Assembly: GCA_963680875.1 (NCBI GenBank)
Contig: OY804589.1
Location: forward strand, 2,480,001-2,544,000
DNA: 64,000 bases
DNA from: Bathymodiolus brooksi
Lineage: Eukaryota; Mollusca; Bivalvia; Mytilida; Modiolidae
Reading direction: 5' to 3'
Shown here: in pieces, positions 44,601-47,956 of the stretch
Layout: every line of letters starts with the position of its first letter
Position numbering within the stretch: the stretch's first letter is position 1
The notes under the pieces: model-generated
What the model was told of the DNA's origin: nothing
What the model saw: the letters and a program-made list of their open reading frames with translations, nothing else
Databases searched by the model: none
Made by a program: the position numbers and the translations under genes

Positions 44601-47600
44601 GTTTAACAAGTAAAGAGTACCAGTCAACTGTAGGCTAGGGGACGTTTAACAAGTAAAGAGTACCAGTCAACTGTAGGCTAGAGGCTGTTTAACAAGTAAA
44701 GAGTACCACTCAACTGTAGGCTAGAGGCTGTTTAACAAGTAAAGAGTACCAGTCAACTGTAGGCTAGAGGCTGTTTAACAAGTAAAGAGTACCAGTCAAC
44801 TGTAGGCTAGAGGCTGTTTAACAAGTAAAGAGTACCACTCAACTGTAGGCTAGAGGACGTTTAACAAGTAAAGAGTACCAGTCAACTGTAGGCTAGGGGA
44901 CGTTTAACAAGTAAAGAGTACCACTCAACTGTAGGCTAGGGGACGTTTAACAAGTAAAGAGTACCACTCAACTGTAGGCTAGAGGCTGTTTAACAAGTAA
45001 AGAGTACCACTCAACTGTAGGCTAGGGGACGTTTAACAAGTAAAGAGTACCAGTCAACTGTAGGCTAGAGGCTGTTTAACAAGTAAAGAGTACCACTCAA
45101 CTGTAGGCTAGAGGACGTTTAACAAGTAAAGAGTACCAGTCAACTGTAGGCTAGGGGACGTTTAACAAGTAAAGAGTACCACTCAACTGTAGGCTAGGGG
45201 ACGTTTAACAAGTAAAGAGTACCACTCAACTGTAGGCTAGAGGCTGTTTAACAAGTAAAGAGTACCACTCAACTGTAGGCTAGGAGACGTTTAACAAGTA
45301 AAGAGTACCAGTCAACTGTAGGCTAGGGGACGTTTAACAAGTAAAGAGTACCACTCAACTGTAGGCTAGAGGACGTTTAACAAGTAAAGAGTACCAGTCA
45401 ACTGTAGGCTAGGGGACGTTTCACACGTAAAGCGTACCAGTCAACTGTAGGCTATAGTGTTTCAACAATGAAGCAAAATATGGGTGAAGTCTTAAGTAAC
45501 AAAGTAACAAATAACTGATCAAAAACATGACCTGGTAGTCATGGTAACTTACCAGATTTGTATCTAGGTAACTAAATAATAAATAACTGATCAAAAACAT
45601 GATCTGGTAGTCATGGTAACTTACCAGATTTGTATCTAGGTAACTAAATAATAAATAACTGATCACAAACATGACCTGGTAGTCATGGTAACATACTAGA
45701 TTTGTATCTATATAAATAAATAATAAATAACTGATCACAAACATGACCTGGTAGTCATGGTAACTTACCAGATTTGTATCTGGATAACAAAATAATAAAT
45801 AACTGATCACAACATGATCTGGTAGTCATGGTAACTTACCAGATTTGTATCTAGGTAACTAAATAATAAATAACTGATCACAAACATGACCTGGTAGTCA
45901 TGGTAACATACTAGATTTGTATCTATATAAATAAATAATAAATAACTGATCACAAACATGACCTGGTAGTCATGGTAACTTACCAGATTTGTATCTGGAT
46001 AACAAAATAATAAATAACTGATCACAACATGATCTGGTAGTCATGGTAACTTACCAGATTTGTATCTAGGTAACTAAATAATAAATAACTGATCACAAAC
46101 ATGACCTGGTAGTCATGGTAACATACTAGATTTGTATCTATATAAATAAATAATAAATAACTGATCACAAACATGACCTGGTAGTCATGGTAACTTACCA
46201 GATTTGTATCTGGATAACAAAATAATAAATAACTGATCAACAACATGACCTGGTAGTCATGGTAACTTACCAGATTGATATCTAGGTAACTAAGTAATAA
46301 ATAACTGATCAACAACATGACCTGGTAGTCATGGTATCATACCAGATTTGTATCTAGATATCTAAATAATAAATAACTGATCACAAACATGACCTGGTAG
46401 TCATGGTAACTTACCAGATTTGTATCTAGGTAACTAAATAATAAATAACTGATAAAAATCATGACCTGGTAGTCATGGTAACTTACCAGATTTGTATCTG
46501 GGTAACTAAGCAACACCTCAACAACTTGAATGTGACCTTTTTCTGCTGCTAAATGTAAGGGTGTAGACTGCTGATGATCTTGTAAGTTTGGTGAACATCC
46601 ATACTCTATTAAAAACTTCACTGCATCACCATGACCAGATCTGAAAAATAACAATGAAAACATTGATCTACAAACAAAACAAGTTTTAACAAGAGAGGAG
46701 AACTAATTAGAGAAATGGCATGTTATAGTCTTGTACAGGGAATTCCTCTTATCTGGTCAAAATTCAGATACGGTCAAATAGAAGAATACTACATAAAAGA
46801 CTACTTTCTTTATGAAGAAGAGCTGGCTTTATAAGAGGGGTGGGGGTTAGGGTTTATGGAGTTTAACACCACTTTCAACAATATGTCATGGCGGCCAGTT
46901 TTATTAGTGGAGGAAACCGAAGTACCAGGAGAAAACCACTGCCCTGCCACAAGTCATTGACAAACTTTATCACATAATATTGTATCGAGTACACCCCGCC
47001 TGAGTGTGATTCGAACTCACAGCATTAGTGGTGATAGGCACTGATTGCATAGGTAGTTATGAACCCAACTACCATACGGCCACAACCACGACGGCCCCTG
47101 GCTTTTATAACAAGAGGACTACTGTACACATGCATCAGAACAGATGTTCCCGTGTTTAAACTTTCAACAATATTTCAGTAGATATCGTGACGGTCAGTTT
47201 CATTGATGGAGGAAACCATAGTACCCGGGAAAAAACTTTATCACATGATGTTGTATTGAGTACACCTCGCCAAGTGGTGATAGGCACTGATTGCACAGGT
47301 AGTTGTAAATCCAACTACCATACAATCATGACCAATACAGCCCTAAGGGCCTGGGTGGCTCAATGAGTTAGGTAGTTGGATTACCTAACAACACATACAA
47401 GCCTATCACCAATATGGCGTGGGTTCGCGTCCGGCTTTGGAAATTACAAAAAAGAATGCACTTGACTCGCAGCCGCAAGTGATAAAGTTTACCAGTTGCT
47501 TGCCCATGGTCGGTGGTTCTCTCCGGATTATTCCACTACTAAAACTGGTCGCCATGATATAGCTGAAATATTGTTGAAATTGGCGTTTAAACACAATAAA

Positions 47601-47819
47601 TCAAATCAATCAACCAATACAGCTCTTTGTCTGTTTTATATCCTGAGCCATTAATACAGAACTTACTCTGCTGCCCAATGTATTGGTGTAAACCCTCGAT
47701 CGTCTTTCTCCGTAACAGACATATGATGAACATACTCCTTCAATCCATTTAGATTTCCATCTCTGGCAAGTCTGTGTAGTGGATATCCTAATGATGACCG
47801 TGAAGGTGACGGGTAATAT
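8544..47819 (-). CDS. KRIT1 (CCM1) orthologue, nine internal exons (ankyrin plus FERM)
   Basis: Minus-strand spliced gene, partial at both ends. KRIT1 is a scaffold of the CCM complex. In vertebrates its ankyrin and FERM regions bind Rap1 and the HEG1 tail, and it partners with CCM2 and ICAP1 at cell junctions. Nine exons totalling 1075 bp give about 358 residues and align in order with the human protein. Landmarks are [10 protein letters not shown] and [58 protein letters not shown], and [11 protein letters not shown]. All intron phases are mutually compatible and nearly all boundaries are GT-AG with good consensus. The Nudix-like N terminus, the NPxY motifs and most of F3 lie outside the window. 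Introns range from 231 bp to more than 16 kb and consist mainly of minisatellites. The identification rests on recalled family sequence, not on a search. Confidence 0.9.
8868..8943 (-). CDS. KRIT1 exon: FERM F2 lobe segment (tentative 5' edge)
   Basis: 76 bp, entering in phase 2 and leaving in phase 0, 25 residues. It includes [16 protein letters not shown], which aligns with the human stretch with W-TNRIL-EYKNL between the F2 helices. The donor is AAAGGG|GTAATC. The acceptor used here (catggaag) has almost no polypyrimidine tract, so the 5' edge is uncertain. It was chosen because it is the only nearby AG that restores the frame after the preceding exon. The segment is shorter than its human counterpart by about ten residues. 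Confidence 0.6.
9128..9640. repeat. 101-bp tandem repeat, 5 units
   Basis: Five head-to-tail copies contain catgtttgactgtacttcat and the word ctacatactagttctac. The first copy is the most divergent and the other four are nearly identical. It lies in the 8.1-kb KRIT1 intron between the exons at 17029 and 8943. Confidence 0.95.
9652..9924 (+). mobile_element. tRNA-headed SINE copy 1
   Basis: A diverged copy of the SINE family also seen at 31.1, 40.1, 46.8, 47.15 and 47.35 kb. Shared blocks are the tRNA-related head with ctatcaccact, the core with gataaagtttgtcagtgact, a conserved aaaactgacc word, and ctgaaatattgttga. It ends in a telomere-like tail, ccataaccctaatcc. It is non-coding and would need LINE machinery to move. 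Confidence 0.75.
9925..10127. other. Unassigned intron sequence
   Basis: Nothing recognised. AT-rich intron of KRIT1 between a SINE and a short tandem repeat. Confidence 0.5.
10128..10300. repeat. 74-bp tandem repeat, 2.3 units
   Basis: The word ctggtaccagtaagtatag recurs at 10128, 10202 and 10276, a period of 74. The last copy is partial. The splice-donor-like GTAAGT here is on the plus strand, antisense to KRIT1. Confidence 0.9.
10394..12760. repeat. 28-bp minisatellite array, about 84 units
   Basis: The unit is 28 bp with core gcagcatcatatgactgctc. The main polymorphism is at the bases after 'ctaga' (cgca, tgca, caca). A subset of units has lost 'at' and is 26 bp long. The order of variants suggests internal block duplication: the variant run at about 12060-12350 is closely repeated at about 12400-12700. 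It lies within the KRIT1 intron between 17029 and 8943. Confidence 0.97.
12761..13199. other. Unassigned intron sequence
   Basis: No exon, repeat or RNA gene recognised on either strand. It is AT-rich, with a T-rich run at about 13150-13220. Confidence 0.5.
13200..13797 (+). mobile_element. Dispersed repeat family R1, copy A
   Basis: About 600 bp, matching in inverted orientation the stretch at 22965-23490, and in part 21318-21492. Shared landmarks are the cacgagttgataatcacctg block, a ggtcaaacacacagttacctg block, and a cttgcaagccaca block. There is no long open frame; a 67-codon frame inside it is not conserved among copies. The class is unknown and it is presumably an inactive transposable element. 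Confidence 0.75.
13798..14440. other. Unassigned intron sequence
   Basis: AT-rich, with no exon of KRIT1 found in any frame. A GC-richer patch at about 14170-14350 has a 62-codon open frame without recognisable similarity. I do not call it a gene. Confidence 0.5.
14441..16862. repeat. 45-bp minisatellite array, about 54 units
   Basis: The unit is 45 bp with core gaatatcttcatgttgatgc. Some units have lost 'gag' (42 bp). Because 45 is a multiple of three and the unit lacks stops in one frame on each strand, repetitive open frames of up to 358 codons appear on both strands. Those are by-products. The right edge ends at gatgctcc and is followed by unique sequence. Confidence 0.97.
16863..17028. 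other. Unique intron sequence next to a KRIT1 donor
   Basis: About 170 bp of unique sequence between the 45-bp array and the donor of the exon at 17029. It contains a donor-like GTAAGT on the minus strand at about 16863-16868, but no supported exon. Confidence 0.5.
17029..17195 (-). CDS. KRIT1 exon: first half of FERM F2
   Basis: 167 bp, phase 0 to 2, 55 residues plus two bases. The acceptor is aatttacag and the donor CTCAG|GTAAAT. The translation starts [17 protein letters not shown] and continues [19 protein letters not shown]. It aligns with the human F2 start (EDPLAILILFDEARYNL...), the helical lobe of the FERM domain. A 27-bp tandem repeat begins only 18 bp upstream of the acceptor, so the branch point probably lies in or just before the repeat. 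Confidence 0.9.
17213..17380. repeat. 27-bp tandem repeat, about 6 units, beside an acceptor
   Basis: The unit is tcattatggtcacttcat plus nine bases (aaatattca or gaatattca). It lies immediately upstream (in the sense of the gene) of the KRIT1 acceptor at 17195, so it forms the 3' part of that intron. A 101-codon open frame across it is a by-product of the 27-bp period. Confidence 0.93.
17454..18555. repeat. 72-bp minisatellite array, about 15 units
   Basis: Highly uniform units with gtgtgacacagaacagttct and a ttactcactgactgtacatg block. One unit, near 17790, lacks 'ttactca'. The period of 72 is a multiple of three and gives a 434-codon plus-strand frame of 24-residue repeats. It is cysteine-rich, has no signal peptide or unique domain, and is best read as an artefact. 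Confidence 0.97.
18556..18910 (-). repeat. 32-bp array derived from a KRIT1 exon end and splice donor
   Basis: About 11 diverged units of roughly 32 bp. Read on the minus strand, each contains the equivalent of GGATGAA..ACAGTAAGTCACC, which is the 3' end of the KRIT1 exon at 19012 plus its 5' splice site. Several units keep the exact GTAAGT; others are GTAAAT-, GTGAGT- or AATAAGT-like. The array is therefore a tandem amplification of the exon-intron junction into the intron. Confidence 0.88.
18911..18988 (-). pseudogene. Duplicated 3' part of KRIT1 exon with a decoy donor
   Basis: 78 bp nearly identical to the 3' 84 bp of the exon at 19012-19166. It has an in-frame 6-bp deletion (two residues, P and K, lost) and one synonymous change. 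It is followed by its own intact donor, GTAAGT, at 18910. It has no credible acceptor of its own, and reading into it from the true exon meets a stop within eight codons. It is probably not translated, but could act as a competing 5' splice site. Confidence 0.85.
19012..19166 (-). CDS. KRIT1 exon: end of FERM F1 into F2
   Basis: 155 bp, phase 1 to 0. The acceptor is ctatttttag and the donor CGAACA|GTAAGT. The translation begins [18 protein letters not shown] and later has [11 protein letters not shown]. This aligns with the human segment LQLKPYHKPLQHVRDW and the following FLRRDVRLP. Both edges have been duplicated: the donor side in the 32-bp array and partial exon at lower coordinates, and the acceptor side once at 19227. 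The acceptor at 19166 is preferred because entry from 19227 meets a stop within about 15 codons. Confidence 0.92.
19149..19270 (-). repeat. 61-bp duplication of a KRIT1 acceptor and exon start
   Basis: The stretch from about 19149 to 19209 is repeated at about 19210-19270. It includes tggtttcagctgaagttct, the first exon bases and the acceptor. This creates a second, identical acceptor ending at 19228, 61 bases upstream of the used one. Confidence 0.88.
19271..21317. other. AT-rich intron, nothing identified
   Basis: About 2 kb of KRIT1 intron with no exon, RNA gene, tandem array or recognisable transposon on either strand. A GC-richer patch at about 19360-19520 has no coding signal that I can see. 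Confidence 0.5.
21318..21492 (-). mobile_element. Dispersed repeat family R1, fragment C
   Basis: Matches the internal part of the copies at 13.2-13.8 kb (inverted) and 23.2-23.4 kb (direct). The shared landmark is ctcggtttgtttttaaatca through gattatcaactcgtgagag and cacctatgtaaacca. It is truncated at both ends. Confidence 0.75.
21620..22122 (-). mobile_element. LINE 3' end fragment (non-LTR retrotransposon ORF2 C terminus)
   Basis: A minus-strand open frame (22122-21805, 105 residues) carries a C-x2-C motif in [21 protein letters not shown], preceded by [10 protein letters not shown] and RISNHKL. This is the pattern seen at the C-terminal end of many animal LINE reverse-transcriptase ORFs. 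After the stop come about 180 bp resembling a LINE 3' UTR: the minus strand reads tggaccaataatatcttgta near the end. The reverse transcriptase and endonuclease domains are missing, so this is a 5'-truncated dead copy inside the KRIT1 intron. Confidence 0.75.
22295..22590. repeat. 37-bp tandem repeat, exactly 8 units
   Basis: The unit is 37 bp with key sequence ttttgaccctccatatg. The eight copies are nearly identical, with a single change in the last one. That uniformity suggests a young expansion. Confidence 0.97.
22651..22738. repeat. Hairpin with poly-A/poly-G loop
   Basis: The arms at 22651-22677 and 22712-22738 are reverse complements with few mismatches. The left arm begins tcaatctaattataattagc. 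The loop holds nine A followed by twelve G. Further bases at 22746-22758 repeat part of the arm. It could be a MITE or a retroelement end. Confidence 0.7.
22965..23490 (-). mobile_element. Dispersed repeat family R1, copy B
   Basis: Inverted relative to copy A at 13.2-13.8 kb and similar along essentially its whole length. It runs from the ggatgttcaatt block, through ttggcacgtgac, to the gtatgccatc block. An internal indel replaces about 100 bp of copy A. A 96-codon plus-strand frame entering it at 22778 is not conserved. Confidence 0.75.
23491..23970. other. Unassigned intron sequence
   Basis: No feature recognised apart from a short direct repeat of accattctaaatatagaa at about 23778-23815. 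It is the first part of the intron after the KRIT1 exon at 23971. Confidence 0.5.
23971..24037 (-). CDS. KRIT1 exon: FERM F1 core strand
   Basis: 67 bp, phase 0 to 1, encoding about 22 residues with [10 protein letters not shown]. It matches the human F1 motif [10 protein letters not shown] nearly exactly and is the strongest single piece of evidence for KRIT1. The acceptor is tttattttag. The donor is CTGG|GTTTGT, a weak 5' splice site. The joined codon across the intron gives E, followed by LQLKP in the next exon. Confidence 0.93.
24085..24640. repeat. 83-bp tandem repeat, about 6.5 units
   Basis: The unit is 83 bp, with gaacaaggaatgtcatccct and ttaacaacctggtagtcat. It begins about 50 bp upstream (in the gene's sense) of the acceptor at 24037. 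It shares the 19-base word acctggtagtcatggtaac with the 72-bp array at 45.5-46.5 kb in another intron of the same gene. Confidence 0.95.
24725..30532. repeat. 42-bp minisatellite array, about 138 units
   Basis: The unit is 42 bp with core taaacaggaatattagtgta. Variants with 'tctatgtaaac' (39 bp) and units with a doubled 'gatgtaactcag' are interspersed. A 1198-bp higher-order duplication is visible: the rare variant tttagatataaacag at 26771 recurs at 27969, with the same neighbours. The 42-bp period gives open frames of 114 and 142 codons that are copies of each other and are not genes. It fills most of the 7.4-kb KRIT1 intron between 31451 and 24037. Confidence 0.97.
30613..31062. repeat. 50-bp tandem repeat, 9 units
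   Basis: The unit is 50 bp with ggaagctataagtttgtgtg. Nine copies start every 50 bases from 30613 to 31013. Copy-to-copy variation is limited to single bases. Confidence 0.96.
31136..31384 (+). mobile_element. tRNA-headed SINE copy 2
   Basis: Same family as the copy at 9652. The head has a recognisable B-box, gagttcaaatccc, followed by gataaagattgtcagtgact and aaaactgactgcc. The tail is cccaaaccctaaccc. It is inserted about 70 bp from the donor of the KRIT1 exon at 31451. Confidence 0.8.
31451..31552 (-). CDS. KRIT1 exon: start of FERM F1
   Basis: 102 bp, phase 0 to 0, 34 residues. The acceptor is tatttacag and the donor CTAAGG|GTAAGT. It encodes [17 protein letters not shown], then [16 protein letters not shown]. 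This aligns with the first beta strands and helix of the human F1 ubiquitin-like lobe (VRIYRMDGSYRSVEL, NNTTVQQIM). The whole length is open and joins the flanking exons without a frame change. Confidence 0.92.
31565..31845. repeat. 56-bp tandem repeat, 5 units, beside an acceptor
   Basis: The unit is 56 bp with ttagtgtgttgtgattcttg, starting at 31565, 31621 and so on. It lies 12 bp from the KRIT1 acceptor at 31552, so it occupies the 3' end of that intron. Confidence 0.95.
31846..32229. other. Unassigned intron sequence
   Basis: No exon or mobile element recognised. A 63-codon plus-strand hydrophobic open frame (31875-32066) lacks any recognisable similarity and is probably chance in T-rich DNA. 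Confidence 0.5.
32230..34373. repeat. 50-bp minisatellite array, about 43 units
   Basis: The period is exactly 50 almost throughout, with ggatctttacagtgctagac and the word tggactagac. Variation is concentrated at the 'catcatggct' segment. The array is unrelated in sequence to the 50-bp repeat at 30.6 kb. It lies in the 8.3-kb KRIT1 intron. Confidence 0.97.
34374..34683. other. Unique sequence upstream of the orphan exon
   Basis: About 300 bp with no repeats. It could hold the promoter or 5' UTR of the plus-strand exon that follows. A ttataaaaag word occurs at about 34616, some 100 bp before the preferred ATG. Confidence 0.35.
34717..35009 (+). CDS. Orphan first exon, possible SWIM-type protein, transposon-derived?
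   Basis: A plus-strand frame opens at 34684. The second ATG at 34717 has the better context (caaaATGG), giving about 98 residues up to a possible donor, GCTGG|GTATAT, at 35010. The sequence is non-repetitive and protein-like: [20 protein letters not shown], then [14 protein letters not shown], ending VSYYTCKAG. The last motif resembles the start of SWIM zinc fingers (C-x-C ... C-x-H) found in many repetitive invertebrate proteins tied to mobile elements. No second exon with the C-x-H half was found in the next 850 bp. It is antisense inside a KRIT1 intron. It could be a gene fragment, a dead mobile-element exon, or a complete short frame ending at 35028. Confidence 0.5.
35010..35979. other. 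Unassigned AT-rich sequence
   Basis: No continuation of the orphan exon found. It contains a G-rich run at about 35491-35509 (gggggggggg then aggggc) and otherwise AT-rich sequence. The last 100 bp, with tggcgcgctgattggtcgg, may belong to the 5' end of the following repeat element. Confidence 0.45.
35980..39868 (+). mobile_element. Pearl-like non-autonomous element with core repeats and 3' hairpin
   Basis: About 23 diverged monomers of roughly 165 bp alternate in two types, giving a dimer period of about 330 bp. Conserved words are cccatagggtccaatgtta, gccgccattttgaatttc and ttcagagaagaag. The right end has a stretch with gacgacggacgacagacgcc, then a perfect hairpin, acctggacc-ttt-ggtccaggt (39848-39868), followed by taaCTAAT, a possible CTRR-type terminus. 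Core tandem repeats plus a terminal hairpin fit the bivalve pearl/Helentron-associated elements. The family call is an inference. Small open frames inside, with the recurring peptide FKMAATAG, are shadows of the monomer. Confidence 0.65.
39884..39991 (-). CDS. KRIT1 exon: end of ankyrin domain, link to FERM
   Basis: 108 bp, phase 0 to 0, 36 residues. The acceptor is tcattatag and the donor AAATTG|GTAAGT. It encodes [16 protein letters not shown] and ends with [10 protein letters not shown]. The human counterpart ends KLLKEAINKP just before the first FERM strand. The terminal hairpin of the neighbouring element stops only 15 bases beyond the donor. Confidence 0.92.
40081..40345 (-). mobile_element. 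tRNA-headed SINE copy 3
   Basis: Inverted copy of the SINE family. The minus strand ends in a telomere-like tail, seen on the plus strand as gggttagggttagggtg. The core has atatttcagctatattgtgg and tgacaaactttatcacataa. The head lies at the right end, near acgaccacgacggcc. Confidence 0.78.
40442..41145. mobile_element. Non-autonomous element with internal direct repeats and end hairpin
   Basis: About 700 bp. The left end contains gagcgcatgatacgcccgtc and the right end a hairpin, cccgtc-ttaaa-gacggg, followed by cgcata, so the ends are related in inverted orientation (acgcccgtc against gacgggcg). Inside, the word ccataactctggaatgaaaa recurs at 40622, 40782 and 40954, with a relative at 40509. 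A ggacggacagtcggac patch precedes the right end. It has no transposase. The class is uncertain. Confidence 0.65.
41290..41547 (-). repeat. 43-bp array, inverted leading block (about 6 units)
   Basis: Same 43-bp unit as the following array but in the opposite orientation: gttgagtggtactctttact. It meets the main block head to head in a near-perfect palindrome centred on aacgtt at about 41545-41550. Confidence 0.93.
41548..45465 (+). repeat. 43-bp minisatellite array, about 91 units
   Basis: The unit is 43 bp with core caagtaaagagtaccactca. There are two alternating polymorphisms: accaCtc versus accaGtc, and the last bases (gacg versus gctg). A rare unit with tttcacacgtaaagcgtacc occurs at about 43914 and again at about 45419, 1505 bp (35 units) apart, showing a higher-order duplication. 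It lies in the 6.5-kb KRIT1 intron. Confidence 0.97.
45490..46486 (-). repeat. 72-bp array derived from the KRIT1 ankyrin exon end and its splice donor
   Basis: About 13 units of 72 bp; some are 71 bp, where cacaaacatg becomes cacaacatg. On the minus strand each unit holds a copy of GATACAAATCTG followed by GTAAGTTACCATGACTACC, that is, the last bases of the exon at 46487 plus its 5' splice site. Three-unit blocks of 215 bp repeat at least twice as a higher-order unit. Several units keep perfect GTAAGT; others are GTATGT or GTATGA. The array continues directly from the real exon, so the origin by junction duplication is visible. Confidence 0.92.
46487..46640 (-). CDS. KRIT1 exon: second ankyrin repeat
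   Basis: 154 bp, phase 2 to 0, 51 residues plus one base. The acceptor is ttatttttcag and the donor AAATCTG|GTAAGT. The translation has [15 protein letters not shown], then [20 protein letters not shown], a canonical ankyrin helix pair. It aligns with the human [20 protein letters not shown]. The frame stays open past the first donor through two more repeat copies. Donors at 46415 and 46343 could therefore extend the exon by 24 or 48 residues without a frameshift. Confidence 0.93.
46641..46841. other. Unassigned intron sequence
   Basis: About 200 bp of the 1-kb intron between the two ankyrin exons. No feature recognised. Confidence 0.5.
46842..47100 (-). mobile_element. tRNA-headed SINE copy 4
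   Basis: Inverted and the most complete minus-strand copy. The plus strand reads ggggttaggg at the tail, cggccagttttattagtgga in the core, and gtgattcgaactcacagc in the head. On the minus strand that head is a good Pol III B-box, GAGTTCGAATCAC. The outer head ends near ccacgacggcccctgg. Confidence 0.85.
47152..47344 (-). mobile_element. tRNA-headed SINE copy 5, internally deleted
   Basis: Same family, inverted. It has tttcaacaatatttcagtag and tgataggcactgattgcaca, but has lost part of the core and the B-box region. It abuts copy 6 head to head at about 47345. Confidence 0.8.
47346..47614 (+). mobile_element. tRNA-headed SINE copy 6, with clear Pol III boxes
   Basis: The head carries an A-box-like TGGCTCAATGAGTTAGG at about 47355 and a B-box GGTTCGCGTCC at about 47423. 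These are spaced as in tRNA genes, but it does not fold as a cloverleaf. The core has gtcggtggttctctccgg and aaaactggtcgccatgat. The tail is caaatcaatcaacc, unlike the telomere-like tails of other copies. It is a different subfamily sharing the same core. Confidence 0.85.
47667..47819 (-). CDS. KRIT1 exon: first ankyrin repeat
   Basis: 153 bp, entering in phase 2 and leaving in phase 2, 50 residues plus three split bases. The acceptor is ttcctcag and the donor GCAGA|GTAAGT. The translation starts [18 protein letters not shown] and contains [14 protein letters not shown]. It aligns with the human region with DDFPLHRSACEGD and HWAPIHYACW. This is the most 5' exon in the window; the preceding intron contains at least 16 kb of 31-bp array. 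Confidence 0.92.
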
Positions 47820-47956
47820 CTGAGGAAATAAAAAGGTAGATATCTAATTTAATGTGCACAACACGTTTTTGGAATAACCTACCGTCAAATTCAAAAGATT
47901 AAAAAAAATATAGTTATAAACACAATAAAATGAAAAACAAACAAGACAATTTGGCA

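Noticed and set aside
45421..46318. Open frames with repeated [11 protein letters not shown] peptide as a separate gene
   Set aside because: They are copies of the KRIT1 ankyrin exon end and splice donor, broken by 71-bp units. No independent start.
47346..47430. tRNA gene
   Set aside because: A-box and B-box are present, but the sequence does not fold into a cloverleaf and continues into a SINE core. It is a SINE head.
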